Shown here: in pieces, positions 12,615 to 24,171 of the stretch
Position numbering within the stretch: position 1 is the stretch's first letter
Layout of the letters: each line of letters opens with the position of its first letter
DNA from: Pestalotiopsis fici W106-1
Lineage: Eukaryota; Ascomycota; Sordariomycetes; Amphisphaeriales; Sporocadaceae
Reading direction: 5' to 3'
Length of the DNA stretch: 64,000 bases
NCBI RefSeq assembly: GCF_000516985.1
Contig: NW_006917105.1
Coordinates: 1-64,000 of the forward strand
Position numbers and translations under genes: made by a program
Notes under the pieces: generated by a model
The model's input: the letters and a program-made list of their open reading frames with translations, nothing else
Told to the model about the DNA's origin: nothing
Databases searched by the model: none

Positions 12615-13746
12615 TATCAAAAAGGTCGAGATATGTGAAGAGGAAAATTTTTCCAAAGCCGTTGGAATTCAAAGTCAATGTTATTTGCGAGTATCTTTGA
12701 TCTTGTGAACAGCCGATATGGCGGCGTGAGCTTTAAGAGGGGAAGGTAAGAGTTCATTTAGCGTCCTTGGTTTGCAGGCCAGCCAGCGAGGGTGGATTCA
12801 ATGATCTGATGAACGGGTGTTGTGTTTTGTTTGCTGACCGCATTTGGCAATCAATCTTAAATTTAGAACGAGATAGCTGATGGCGTTATGCAGCAAGGAT
12901 TCGCATCCGTCATGGATCCATTCTATGAGATTTTAGTCTCCTTGGAATTCCACCCTAGCACAACCAGACGCAGCAGAGCTTTATCAAGGAAGATACAGCC
13001 GACTTTCTAGAAAAGGGCAGCTTACCGTTGCGTCATGCTCGACAAAGTTACAACGGGACAAGGATAAGGGGGACAGGTTTTTATTTGTCTCATAAGAATA
13101 TCAAATGGAACAAAAGACCCATCACGGACAAAAGGGCTGCCTATGGCGGGACAAGTGGGCATAAACCGGGGTGTACGAGATGCAACAGAAAGTTGAGCAT
13201 GTACTTCTTGCTGACAGGAAGCTGCAGACATCCTCAGGGGACATTTTCACTGCTAGAAACCCCAAGAGATGTGCAAACATTAATGATTTTCGCCATCTCC
13301 AATATAATGAACAAAACGATTCAATAATACGCCATGCAAAATTGGGTACAGTGACCACATTTTCTGGATGATCTTGATTTGCTTGCTTCAAGGTCAACAT
13401 ATTATGGGATAACAGGTGCGACACAAAGAATAAGACAAGCAGCAGAGTCGCTGCTGGTGGCAGTCACATGAAATCTCATCGAAGCGTCGCGTATAAATGA
13501 TTTCTTGATGCGAGCGTATTTGACTATCCAATGTAAAGATCGCTTTCATTTTATACCTTGATCAATATTACACCATATTCTTTCGAGCCATTGAATGAGC
13601 AGTTGGTTGGGATATCCACACCTAAAAGCATGGGTCTTTGGAGCATGCAAGCAAGATGGTCTTGAAATTCTGATTTCGCTATTGCAACTCTTTACCATCC
13701 ATTTGGTAGATGCTGCTGACACACCAGACCATCAGGTACCCACGTT
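12615..13746. other. Intergenic, no gene recognised
   Basis: Promoter side of the monooxygenase and 3' flank of the CE15 gene. Frames of 60-100 codons overlap on both strands between 13022 and 13424, but none has a recognisable motif or splice-supported extension. GC content is already normal here, so the RIP-type bias ends before this point. Confidence 0.6.
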
Positions 13747-14931
13747 TTACGACAATGTTGGTGGAGTCCAATCGACCCAGTCAGTCATTGTCACACTGGC
13801 CGAACTCTTCTCGATATTGGATGGGGGAGAGCCAGTGCCGAGCAGGAATGCATTGATGTATCCCGTCAAGCTAGCCTGAGATGCCGATGGGAATTGACAA
13901 TGAGAGTGGCCTCCGGTCAAATCAAAGCCCATTGCATCTGGTGCGCCCAAGGCTTTGTAAATTAGACGTCCGGCCTTCATGCAAGCTGTGGTCGAGACTG
14001 GACCAAGCCAGTCAATGTCGTTCTCCATGACAAATAGTCCTCGAGGTGCAACAAGACCAGCAAGCATGTGGTGGTCTTCGGGAACGGTATTGGTCTTGCT
14101 CGTGTATGAGTTGAATCGCTGGCTGAACCAAACATTCTCTCCGACAATTTCCCCAGCCGTCTGAATATTCTTGCCTTTGCTGTGCTCACTATCGGAGATG
14201 CGCCAGCATGCAGCACCGCCTGAGCCAGATTCCTGAGGGAGTGTCAAGGCGATTCTGTCATTGAGTGCGCCTACAACGAATGCACCTTTGCCGTTGCGAG
14301 AGCATCCAGTCACACCCAGACGCTTCGGGTCAATGCCGGTCTTGTCAGATCCAAGCTGTTCGAGACCGTCAATGATGCGACCGACACCCCAAGCCCAGGC
14401 AGTCAAAGCTCCAGCCGAGTGAGATGCTCCAAAAAGAGTATAAAAGGCGCCCTGGCCACGAGAACTGCCGCTGGTCTGGGCGGCAAAGTTGTCGTTGCCA
14501 AAAGCCACTGTGCCTACTGTACCGGGAATCGGAATTGAAGCACCTCCAACGGTAATGATTGCTGGGCCTGGCTTTGTGCTCGGAGCTTTTATCGCGGCAC
14601 TAATAGTGACTGACTTTGATCCAACAGTGATCTTGACACTCATGGTGGTCCCGGATAGGGATGCTTCAACCTTGTCTGGTGGTGGGGGAAAGTCACCGAG
14701 CTCGTACTGTTGGAGTATCTTGCTGATCTCTTGTTGGCGACAAGTGAAATCTGCTTTGGATGCCACCTTGGTCCCACTGGCAAACGTGAAAGGATCAGGT
14801 AGCTTGCTGACACTGACCGCAGGATAATTGTCCGAGACTGAGCATGTGGAGTTTTGGCGTTCAACAAGCTCGGCAGGATATGCCAGGACGGATACGCCCA
14901 TAAGCAAGGCAGTCGTGAAGCGCTTCGCCAT
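13747..14931 (-). CDS. Glucuronoyl methylesterase, CE15 (Cip2-like), secreted
   Basis: Intronless, 394 aa. It cleaves the ester between 4-O-methyl-glucuronic acid of xylan and lignin alcohols and acts outside the cell. The chosen ATG at 14931 gives a signal peptide (residues 1 to about 18, then a Kex2-like ER site); the frame is open 29 codons further upstream, but that extension is not signal-like. The nucleophile motif GCSRNGKGA puts the catalytic serine at 211, the glutamate is in ESGSGG (234) and the histidine in GGHSHCQFP (344), the spacing known for Stip/Myceliophthora-type enzymes. Six cysteines (30, 64, 210, 242, 317, 345) match the three conserved disulfides. There is no CBM1 and no linker, unlike Trichoderma reesei Cip2. 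It is divergent from the AA9 gene across about 1 kb. Confidence 0.95.
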   Translation of the reverse strand: MAKRFTTALLMGVSVLAYPAELVERQNSTCSVSDNYPAVSVSKLPDPFTFASGTKVASKADFTCRQQEISKILQQYELGDFPPPPDKVEASLSGTTMSVKITVGSKSVTISAAIKAPSTKPGPAIITVGGASIPIPGTVGTVAFGNDNFAAQTSGSSRGQGAFYTLFGASHSAGALTAWAWGVGRIIDGLEQLGSDKTGIDPKRLGVTGCSRNGKGAFVVGALNDRIALTLPQESGSGGAACWRISDSEHSKGKNIQTAGEIVGENVWFSQRFNSYTSKTNTVPEDHHMLAGLVAPRGLFVMENDIDWLGPVSTTACMKAGRLIYKALGAPDAMGFDLTGGHSHCQFPSASQASLTGYINAFLLGTGSPPSNIEKSSASVTMTDWVDWTPPTLS

Positions 14932-15931
14932 GATGACCAATTCTGAATGACTTGAAGTCTGCGAGATGAATGCTAGGGATATAGCCCGAGTTGTTTCAAT
15001 CGTGATACTTGACTGCAATGATACTACTTATACTAGATCCACAAATGGCTTCAACTCTGCCAAGCTGGCGGTGCCTGATCGGACTATCGGAACATGGCAA
15101 AATGTCTCTTGGCGATGCGCCGTCTACATATAAGTCGACAAGAATAATTTGCCGAGAATTCCATGTGCATGCCATTGTTAGAACAAACCCAATCTGACGG
15201 ATGTCGGCCATCTTCTTCATTGAATGGAGCGTGTATAGCAACCAATAAAAATGCGATTCGCTCTGCATCCAGATGACAGATGATCATGGCTAAACGGCTG
15301 AAACCGCGACCATGTAATATCTGTGGAAGATTGTATTCGCTATTGCGGTCAAAGCTGGAGGCCACTTTCCAGATCCAGATCGGTCGGGTATAATCAGTCA
15401 CCGTCGCCCTTTGTGGTTGTGCGGGGAATGACCAAATATGGATATCCCCTGCACGTGAAAACCAAGGTGTGACTGAAGGTTATCGCGTGTTTGTGTGCAA
15501 TCCTCGGTCATGACTCGTAGGGCCGGAGGATTATCATCAACTTGCCGCGTGCTTGGGTGGCGTATTGAGGTGTGCTATACTTGCTAGGTTCAATCTCTCA
15601 AAATTTCCCAGGTATGCGATTGGGTGTACCTGCCCTCCAAGACTTTGTGGCTTTGTATTGCCGGGTGTTCCAGGATGAAATAGCCGGTGGCTTAATGTAT
15701 TCCACTTGCCATTTTCAGCGAAATGTCATGACAGGTTATCCTAGTGGGATCTTGCATAGGAAGCACTCTGGTGAATACAGTCTTTGAGGTTGGGATATCA
15801 TGATTCGCAGAGGCTGGAAGCTATCTTCGTCCTTTCACTTGGCATTTGTCTTTCCTCCGCTTAAACGGAATTCTTGCTTGGCTTCACTCCTTGCATCCAA
15901 ATCCGATCAACGCAAACTGCATCGTAACAAA
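14932..15931. promoter_or_regulatory. Shared divergent promoter of CE15 and AA9 genes
   Basis: The 1,000 bp between the two start codons must carry both promoters. Candidate sites seen by eye are GGCTAAA at 15289-15295 (XYR1/XlnR-type core GGCTAA), CCAAT at 15242-15246 (HAP complex), GCGGGG at 15421-15426 and CCGGAG at 15523-15528 (both fit the CreA/CRE1 consensus SYGGRG), and CACGTG at 15452-15457. Each is short enough to occur by chance; their combination upstream of two lignocellulose genes makes the xylan-regulator and carbon-repression reading plausible, not proven. Confidence 0.45.
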
Positions 15932-16881
15932 ATGGCGATATCTGTTGCATATTTGGTTTTGCTCTGCAGTATATTCATACAGGCTGCAGTCTCGCATGGT
16001 GGTCTCGCAAATTATACCGTGGGTGAAACATGGTACAGAGGGTATGGCGAATCACTGCTGCACAACACTGATCATTTCGATTTCTTCGTTCTAATATAAA
16101 CTGTAGATTCGATCCGAATGAGCGATCAGATGAGCAAGTTGGTCAGCCGTGGATGGTGCAGCGCAGATGGGACAGTATTGATCCCATTTTTCATGTCAAT
16201 GACTCGGGATTGGCTTGCAACACGCCTGGTACAACGGCAATATCATATATCCCTATAAGAGCAGGCGAGAATTTGACGGCAGTGTACTGGTACTGGCTTC
16301 ACCCTGTCGGCCCCATGACGGTTTGGTTGGCTGCCTGCGATGCATTTGGAGGTTGCGAAAAGGCAGATCCTAACAAACTTGAATTCTTCAAAATTGCAGA
16401 AGCCGGGCTGCTCAACGGATCTGTTCCAGAAGGCATTTGGTATCAAAAAGCTTTTCAAAATTGGGACGGGTCACCGGACCTCTGGCCAGTGATTATACCA
16501 AGAACTATCAAGCCTGGTTTATACATTGTGAGGCACGAGATTTTGAGTCTTCACATTGAGAACAAACCCCAGTTCTACCCGGAATGTGCCCATTTGAATA
16601 TCACGGGCACCGGAAGTTCCTTTCCTAGCCAAGACCATCTTGTCCGCTTTCCTGGAGCATATCGAGCTGATGGTATGTTCAATCATGGTTTCAATCGCCT
16701 TGGGCCTCTGCATCAAGATAAGGAGTAGTACTAATAGGCAAGCAGATCCGAGTATCAATATCAACATTTACACAGACGAAATGAAGAGAACCGAGGTTTG
16801 TTCGTATGCCAAGCACTATGGAACATCTCTGACCATCAGTAGAACTACACAATTCCAGGACCTCCGGTATGGCGCGGCTGA
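15932..16881 (+). CDS. AA9 lytic polysaccharide monooxygenase, secreted
   Basis: Model: 15932-16041, 16107-16672, 16746-16795, 16843-16881; 254 aa. Copper enzyme that oxidatively cleaves cellulose or related glycans outside the cell. Residues 1-21 are a signal peptide whose cleavage exposes His22 (AVS|HGG), the N-terminal histidine-brace ligand. The second copper histidine is His102 in WYWLHPVGP, and the axial-site residues Gln192 and Tyr194 lie in QFYPEC. Introns use GTATGG/GTAG, GTATGT/CAG with a TACTAAT branch site, and GTTTGT/GTAG; the last two restore the usual ending (INIYTDEM..., then YTIPGPPVW). Without them the frame would run into unrelated sequence. There is no CBM1 or linker. Paired with the divergent CE15 gene. 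Confidence 0.93.
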
Positions 16882-17471
16882 CTACTCATCGCGTCTGGTT
16901 CATCCGATTGGATTATTCTCAGGCATTCATTGAAATGTGGCACATGAACTTTGGATAGATTTGTTTGGGAGGGGGAAAAAAAAAAAGTGGAAGAAGTCAA
17001 CAAATACAGCCCTCCAAATCCATTGTGAAAACAACTACTGGGTATTAGCAGATATTGAAGAGCCTTCCAATCATCTCAAAAGACCAAAGGTCTACGAGTC
17101 TTGACTGTGTTTCACATGTTCTCAAGTCAATTTGAATATCATAGCACTAAACTTATAAAGATTACCACACTGGAGTTGGCTCACTAGCACGGCCACGGTC
17201 TTAGTTTGCATATCGCCAAAAATAACACACCGGCGCCTCTTATGGCTAGTGCCTCGGCATTTTGCTGGCCAGTGGCACAGTAAATCCTTCGGAGCAAGTG
17301 CTGGTATGCTCATCATTGTACAAAGATTCATTCTTATTTCAATACTCCGACGTTCAAGAAAGCACGAATGATTGTAGAAAGCCAAAGCTCCAGAACACTC
17401 TGACACATGCGTCGTCTAGCAGTTCTCCAATATCGGATTGTTTATGGTAGTGTCCCTCATTCTCATCCACG
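16882..17471. other. Intergenic, no gene recognised
   Basis: Separates the AA9 stop from the Zn2Cys6 start. It includes an A-run at 16975-16986 and otherwise shows no motif I can support. Confidence 0.6.
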
Positions 17472-19082
17472 ATGGCTAGAAAAGGTTCACGCAAGGTCAG
17501 AACAGGCTGTCTTACTTGCAAGTATGTCTACATCAGTGACGGCCCACAAGGCACAAGCTGAATGAACTGATCAATATTCAGATTACGCAAGGTCAAGTGC
17601 GACGAAGGCAAGCCAGCTTGCTACCGATGCACGAGCACAGGCCGCAAGTGCGACGGCTACGCTGCAGAACCACAAGCCGGGCTCACATGGTATCGCCCAA
17701 GCAGTCTCTTCCAATCGATTGACAAACCTATCGAAGGTCGAGCTTTGCAACTGTTTTGCGACACTGCGGCGCCGTCTTTGGCTGGGCCTCTAGACTCGTA
17801 TTTCTGGACCCATCTCGTGCTTCAATTCAGCAATTTCGAACCCGCCGTGCGACACTCGCTAGTGGCCATCAGTTCACTATATGAAGACTTTCACTACAAG
17901 GGCAAGGTTACCAAGCAGCTACAGTCCAATGCCTTTGCGCTTCAGCACTACAATTCTGCCATAGAAAACCTGCGAAGGCTAGACAATGAGCCACTCATTC
18001 TACTTGTTTGCGTCTTGTTTGTTTGTATCGAGATTCTGCAGAACAATCGCGCCGCCGCAATGCAGCACATTGCACACGGGATCGTTATACTGGAGCGAAT
18101 AGGTCTGGCTTATCCCTGGACCATGGAGCACTTGTCGCCGATATTTCGACGTCTGAGCATCTTTCCTCTATTCTTTGGCGGCCCGAACAACCAGTTTCCC
18201 ACACTAAGCGGACTAGACGCCCCAATACCTCCAAAGTTTGCAACTTTTGCTGAAGCGCAATACTACATGGATGCTATCGTTTGCCGCGCATCACGATTCA
18301 TACGCCAAGGCGACCCATACCGCTACGGGGAGCATGTCTCGGATCCAGTCCACCCAGACCTTCTAAGGTATCAGCTCAATCTGCAACAAACAATTGACGA
18401 CTGGCACGTCAGGTACATGGAATTGGCCAAGACTCTAGATCTATCTGAACACCGAGACATGGCTTGTAGCAATGTCATGTCGAGATACAGGATCTCGCGC
18501 TTGTGGGCTCTCGCGGCATTCGAGAAGCATGAAGTCTTTTATGATGATTATATTGACGACTTGAGGGATGCCATAGACCTTGCCGTGGCACACAGCAACA
18601 AGCTGATGCACGACCCGACGTCCCGTGCAAGGCCACGATTCACATTTGAGGCGGGATTCCTGCCCTTTGTGGTCTTCTCGGTGATGAGATGCCGCGACCT
18701 GCGAACACGCCTGAAGGGACTGTGGTGGCTTCGTGATTGTGGTTCTTCGAGAGAAAACATGTGGGAGGCGGAGCAAATGTACCCGGTATGTAGAAAACTT
18801 GTCGAGATTGAACACGACATAGTCCTCGACCGGCGTGACCAGCCAATTGGCCAAGTGCCTTGGAATGCGCTGCCGTCCGAGGAGAGCAGATCAAATGACT
18901 TTGGCTCAAGTCCCACTTTGGTGTGTCAAAAGAACGCGGACGGACGCGAAGTCTGGGGAAGGCTCGCTAGCTATGCCATGCGCACCCTAGAGGGAGTGGT
19001 GTGGACTCGAAGGGAATTCATTCCGTGGCCAACCGTCACTGCGCAGACGCACGTGGACCAGGTTGTGCTACGAGGCAGATAG
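17472..19082 (+). CDS. Zn2Cys6 transcription factor
   Basis: Model: 17472-17521, 60-bp intron (GTATGT...TTCAG), 17582-19082; 516 aa. The zinc cluster is at the extreme N-terminus: Cys13, 16, 23, 30, 33 and 40, preceded by basic ARKGSRKVR, and the intron splits it after the second cysteine, as is common in this family. The rest resembles the fungal-specific transcription factor domain of the PF11951 type (for example LVAISSLYEDF near residue 100 and the C-terminal region with AMRTLEGVVW). Nuclear regulator; the target is unknown. It lies between the CE15/AA9 pair and the 7TM/sugar-porter genes, so a local regulator of that locus is a reasonable guess. The start is fixed by the need to keep the complete zinc cluster. 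Confidence 0.92.
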
Positions 19083-20555
19083 TTGCTTGATGGAGTGAAT
19101 AAAACCAGCAAACGTATCAGTCTACCTAGGTGATATTCCACTCTCGATTCAATCTAATAGGCTCTGGTAGAAACTAGTTCTCGAGTTCTCACCAGCTAGC
19201 CGTGCGGGTGACGACAAGCGAGAAAAGGGCGTAGGAAACATTCTTCCGCAGTCAGATTGCCAATAGGCTTCCAGGTTAGCCAACTCTAATATGCCCCAAA
19301 AGAGCCTTTTCAGTACAAGATCAAATTTACCAACGTCGAATGCTAGAATTTATCCAGCGAAACTATTGCTGCAAGCAAGTGGCACTCGGCTGAGTTTCTT
19401 CACTGCCCAGAAAGCAACAAGGATGCATGGCCTCCCATGATTGCTCGCGTGGCATTGTGGTGGTGTATGGCTCGGGATTAGCCATGCAAGTATCATGACT
19501 CGACCATTGTTATTCAGGCCTGAAGACCCCTGCCGCGGCGGCATTCAAGGCATCCCGGATACGATCGTTCATCAAGCGCCGCAACAGGGCGGCCCCACGG
19601 GGAATATAGTGATACATTTGTGCCTACAATGTGTTCCGCGGAACCCACGCAACCACGAGTAATGAATGTTTTTGGCCTGCCCCCAGAATTTCCACCGCTT
19701 CCTTGGGTGCAGGTCAATCGGCTACACCGTAGAGCCCATGATTATCAAAGCATCCAGCTGTACTGTAACGTAATCCTTGGATGCTCTTTCTGGACCTAAT
19801 CATCAAGTCTTGAAAACACACCATCTGTTCCTCGATTGAGAACCATGCACACAGATGTGGGATATTACCATCTCAACGAATAGCCCTGTGGGCATTGATC
19901 GGAGATTTACTTGTGCCTTGCATTCAGGCATTCCACACTCATTGCCCACCCTCGCCAGAAGAAACCTAGGGCACATACAAGACTTTTTAGCGTGGCGAAA
20001 GCGGCAAAACCTTAAAAGGCCTGCTGTCATGACAGGTCATCCTCACCACCTTGGCGGATGGGCCGTTGACATGCGAACCCAATGACACAGCGTAGATCCC
20101 GACGTGCCGGGCGGAAATAACAAGGTGACTGCCAAATAGCACTTCGACCGCCTCTTTTAGCAGGCTTGGTCGGCTTGGGCAGTTACTTTAGAGTTTGACG
20201 GCGTCATTACCACGCCCAACCAAGCCAGTGTGCGTCAATTCACAACGGTTAGTTTCTGGACCGCAAGCACGCGGAGGCCTTTTCTCCTCCCCTTTGATTT
20301 TACTTAAATCTATTTCTTTCCTTTGGATGAGAGGATACCTGTAAATTCGTTGTCATCTTTTCGGCATTATCATGCCTGCTGGCTTTTGAGACCATGTTTC
20401 GACATTTCGCGGTCTTTGAATACCCTGAGGCGATAGGCCCTTCACGCCTTTCTTTGGTGCTAGCATCTTAAAAGAAGGGAAGAAGAAGGGGAGCATAAAA
20501 AGCGACTGTTTCGAGCCGCTCCGACGACACCACCAGCCAATACCGAATCGACACT
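19083..20555. other. Intergenic, with TATA-like site for the 7TM gene
   Basis: Nearly 1.5 kb without a supported gene. Open frames of 60-80 codons occur on both strands (19350-20085) without motifs. A CATAAAAAG element at about 20494-20502 lies roughly 55-60 bp upstream of the next ATG and is the best core-promoter candidate; CT-rich tracts (20280-20330) precede it. Confidence 0.5.
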
Positions 20556-21701
20556 ATGGTAGTGGAGGTGGGCAAGCAGATACCCGCCAGCCAAGAGACG
20601 TTTGCCGATATTGGACTTTCCATCCCAATTCTAGTCTTTGGGAGCATCGCCCTCTACAATGTATTGGAACTCAACTACATGATTCTGGGGACATTTAGGA
20701 GGAGAAAAGGCCTATATTTCTGGAGTCTCATTGTGGCGGCATGGGGCATCGCAGTCAATACGATAGGCTACTTGCTCGAGCATCTCCACCTCATCTCGAA
20801 TGCTGCCTTGTACTCGGCTTTGATCTGCATCGGATGGGTGTGCATGGTCACTGGACAATCTATTGTCCTGTATTCGAGGCTGCACCTCGTGCTCTCCGAC
20901 GATAGGATACGCCGGGCCGTCCTATATATGATCATATTCGACGCCATTGCCATGCACGTTCCCGTTACCGTGCTAGTTTTCGGATCCAACTCGAGCAACC
21001 CGGAACCTTTTTTCAGGCCCTACTCCATCTATGAGAAGATTCAGTTGACTGTCTTCTTCATTCAGGAGTGCATTATTTCAGGGCTCTATGTGTGGGAGAC
21101 CGTCAAGCTATTGCGCGTCACACGGGACATTCGCGGCAAACGAGGTGCACGCCGGGTACTAGGTCACCTTATTTTCGTCAATATTGTCGTCATCATCCTC
21201 GATATCAGTGTGCTTGCGCTGGAATTTTCCGACTACTATGACCTCCAGACTGGCTACAAGCCATTGGTATACAGCATCAAGCTCAAGATGGAGCTCAGCA
21301 TCCTCAATCGCTTGGTCGAGTTGACTCGTACATCTTCGCAAGGGAGCTTTTCCTTCTCCAATAGCAATAGCAATGGTAACGGCACCACCACCATCGTCCC
21401 AGAGTCCATTATGCTGGATACATTGCAAAGCACTCATCAAAGACGCGCTAGATTCGACCTTGAGGGGCAAACCATGAATAACAAGTCAACAGGCGGCAGC
21501 GGTCAGTTTGGAGTAGCTTCGAATAGTTCGAGGGTGCTGCGCGAAACAGAATTCAATACGGAGCCACGACCAAGGAGAGATTGGACGAGCTCGAAGAATA
21601 ATGCCGAGGGACCTTCAAACAGCTCCCTGTCGAGCGAGCGTGACGCTCGGTCATTGGGTTCAACGACATCTCTGCATCAATATTTTGGTGTTACACAATA
21701 G
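20556..21701 (+). CDS. Seven-transmembrane protein, DUF7703-type
   Basis: Intronless, 381 aa. Seven hydrophobic segments can be laid out: residues about 20-40, 54-76, 85-107, 120-142, 165-187, 206-228 and 240-262. They are followed by a long hydrophilic, Ser/Asn/Gly-rich C-terminal tail (265-381) likely in the cytosol. Family-type stretches are FRRRKGLYFWSL after TM1, SRLHLVL after TM3, RPYSIYEKIQ before TM5 and LKMELSILNRLVEL after TM7. I recognise this as the fungal DUF7703 family, plasma-membrane proteins related in layout to Pth11-like receptors but without a CFEM domain. Ligand and partner are unknown. Its place between a regulator and a sugar porter would suit a sensor, which is inference. 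Confidence 0.85.
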   Translation: MVVEVGKQIPASQETFADIGLSIPILVFGSIALYNVLELNYMILGTFRRRKGLYFWSLIVAAWGIAVNTIGYLLEHLHLISNAALYSALICIGWVCMVTGQSIVLYSRLHLVLSDDRIRRAVLYMIIFDAIAMHVPVTVLVFGSNSSNPEPFFRPYSIYEKIQLTVFFIQECIISGLYVWETVKLLRVTRDIRGKRGARRVLGHLIFVNIVVIILDISVLALEFSDYYDLQTGYKPLVYSIKLKMELSILNRLVELTRTSSQGSFSFSNSNSNGNGTTTIVPESIMLDTLQSTHQRRARFDLEGQTMNNKSTGGSGQFGVASNSSRVLRETEFNTEPRPRRDWTSSKNNAEGPSNSSLSSERDARSLGSTTSLHQYFGVTQ

Positions 21702-22248
21702 CAAATAGATGGCGACGACCACGAATAGAAACTTAGCCCCAAAAGTTGCACCTTGAACAACACTGACTACGAGATTGTCGATAATGCGTCTCATGTTTCA
21801 CCCACACACCGTGCTGCGTCATAAATCTCTTTGGTCGAAAGCAGGCCCCTGATCAATCGCTTGTTTGCATTATCTGATACCTCGTGCATTCTATCGTCTC
21901 AGTCCGTTAGTGCTACCTATTACTTGCAAGGGATAACCGAGTTGGAGCTATGTGAATTGCATCTTTACGACTGATTGGAAACATTGAAAACATCTTCAAT
22001 TGCACAACCATAGAGTTGTATAAGCACTGACACACAGCTCAACCATCCCGAGCAAGCTATGTCTATCATTTTCAAATATAGTCCTTTTCTTACAAGCCGA
22101 CACAAATAAATTGTAAACGTACTTATCTGTAGGAATAGTTTACCCAGTCTGATACATAGAACTAACGAAAATTTTCGATTAAGAACAGCAAACTTTGGGC
22201 GTTGGCAGCCGGACACTTTGCAGTGATGCCACAAACTCATGATCTCAA
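21702..22248. other. Convergent 3' spacer, no gene recognised
   Basis: Lies between the 3' ends of the 7TM gene (+) and the sugar porter (-). A 95-codon minus-strand frame (21965-22252) has no recognisable content. Confidence 0.6.
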
Positions 22249-24171
22249 TCACTCTTTGCCCTCCTCTTCAACTGCCACGTTCTTCTCATCTGTGGGGTGA
22301 CTATGCTCGCCAGCCATACCCTGAAGAATCGCGGTCAAGCCTATCTCACGATTGATCTCCTCCATGCGTTCAAAATCAGCAGCAGCTGTCCCCTCGGATC
22401 CAAAAATGACATCCTAGTACAGTCAGCCACAGGTCAAAAGAAAGCAGCTTGAAAACGTACCATTTCTTCTAGTGTCAACCGCTTGGTCTCGGGGACAAAG
22501 AACCAAATGAATGCAGCACCCAGCGAGGTCAAAATACCAAACAGAACATATGTGCCGTATCCAATGCTTTGCAACATATCAGGGGTCACTATATGAGGTT
22601 AGTCCTGTGGCCTACATGTTGATCGGGGGACTTTGAATATACCTTGACCGACAATAAAATTATTCATCTGTAAACATCACGTTAGGCAAAGATAACACAT
22701 CGCTGACAATGACTACTTACCCAATTGCTAGATGCTCCCAGGGCTGTGCCATAGGGTCGAGTGCTCAATGGCCAGATCTCTGCGACCAAGATCCATGCAC
22801 ACGGTCCCCACGAATAACCAAAGTGAATAACAAACAGCCAGACCATGACGACAGCTGCCCAACCTGCAGCTTCTTGTGTTGCCCATTGTGTTGAGTTCTT
22901 GGCAACAATAACGGCAATAATAAAATGACAGAGGGCCATTCCAATGGCTCCAATCGAAAGGACAGGCTTTCTGCCTACACGGTCGATATACAAGACGGCT
23001 GGTATAGTGAATAGAAACATCAAGATTCCCACAACACCCGTCGCCAACAACCCAGTGGTAGTATCACTCATGCCCAGCTGTTTGAAGATGGAGGGCGCGT
23101 AGTAAAGAACCGCATTGATTCCAGTCCATTGCTGGAAGGTCATGGTAACTGTGGCGACAATGACTCTTTTGAACATGGGTTTGGTCTGAAACAAGGATTT
23201 GATCGCTACAAACTGTAGCTTGAAGGTGTTCCAGGCTGTTTGTTGACGGAGATGGGGAAAATGTTCGGCGACGGTCCGTTTTTCAAACAAGGACTGAGCC
23301 TTGATCTCGAGAAACTCCAGCTCTACGAGTTCATGGTCGGCTGGAAGCCCACGTAGGTTGGCCAAGATCTTGCGAGCTTCGACTTCTCGATCATGGTGGA
23401 CTAGCCATCGGGGCGAGAACGGCATAAAAAGCATGCCTAGAAACAACACTACGGCAGGACCGAGTTGAAGGCAAATTGGCACAATCCAGGAAGCATCCTT
23501 TTGCGACCCCAACTTGACGCCGCCGATAAAGTTTGTCCCATAGTCTATCCAGAAACTGACCATAATTCCAAAGGTGATTGCAAGCTGCTGGAGAGCGACT
23601 AGAGCGCCCCGAACTTCTGGTGGTGCCACTTCAGAGTTGTAGATTGGCACGATTGTGGCCAGACTTCCAACTCCAATACCGGTAACAAAACGTCCACCAA
23701 GGATGACATTGGCGCCTCCACTTTGAGCGGTGGCTTGAATAACGACACCAATCATGAATACTGTCGTTGCAACCAGGATGCCGTATTTCCTGGAAAGAAC
23801 TTCGGCAGCAAAGCCAGACAGGATTGCACCGATCCAGGCCCCCAGTTCCAAGATGGCAGTGAGCCAGCCTTTCTTTGTCTGATCAGCATTGGGATCGATG
23901 GGGTCGTATTCGCCCATGTCTGACATTATCAGTTCATATCCATATCACGGCGCTGGAAACTCATACGTGTTTGGAATGAAGGCATGGCGAGAACACCAGA
24001 GAACATTCCTTGATTATAGCCATACAAAACACCGCCTATACAAGCAAATGCTGCGATCCGAAACACCTTGAAGTTTTTGACTAATGCCTTCGGGCCAGAT
24101 GCGCCCATGAGATCCTGGCGTCGCTTCAATGCGGCATCGTAGACGGCGGCACCGCCATCGGCAGCACCCAT
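22249..24171 (-). CDS. MFS sugar transporter (sugar porter family)
   Basis: Model, high to low: 24171-23967, 23919-22721, 22667-22643, 22588-22461, 22413-22249; 573 aa. Plasma-membrane proton-coupled sugar uptake, substrate unknown. Signature elements: GGVLYGYNQGMFSGV in TM1, GRFVTGIGVG, PFSPRWL (usual PESPRWL), QQWTGINAVLYYAPSIF in TM7, DRVGRKP, and PETKRLTLEEMD after TM12. Four short introns (47-54 bp) all have GTRNGN donors and YAG acceptors and join the family motifs without a gap. One exon is only 25 bp (MNNFIVGQ). The Glu-to-Phe change in the PESPRWL motif is unusual. The N-terminus could start in an upstream exon since the frame stays open, but 24171 is the first ATG of typical sequence. 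It lies next to the CE15/AA9 locus, so uptake of released sugars is plausible. Confidence 0.92.

Noticed and set aside
13022..13424. Frames of 66-100 codons on both strands
   Set aside because: No homology recognised, no consistent extension, mutual overlap.
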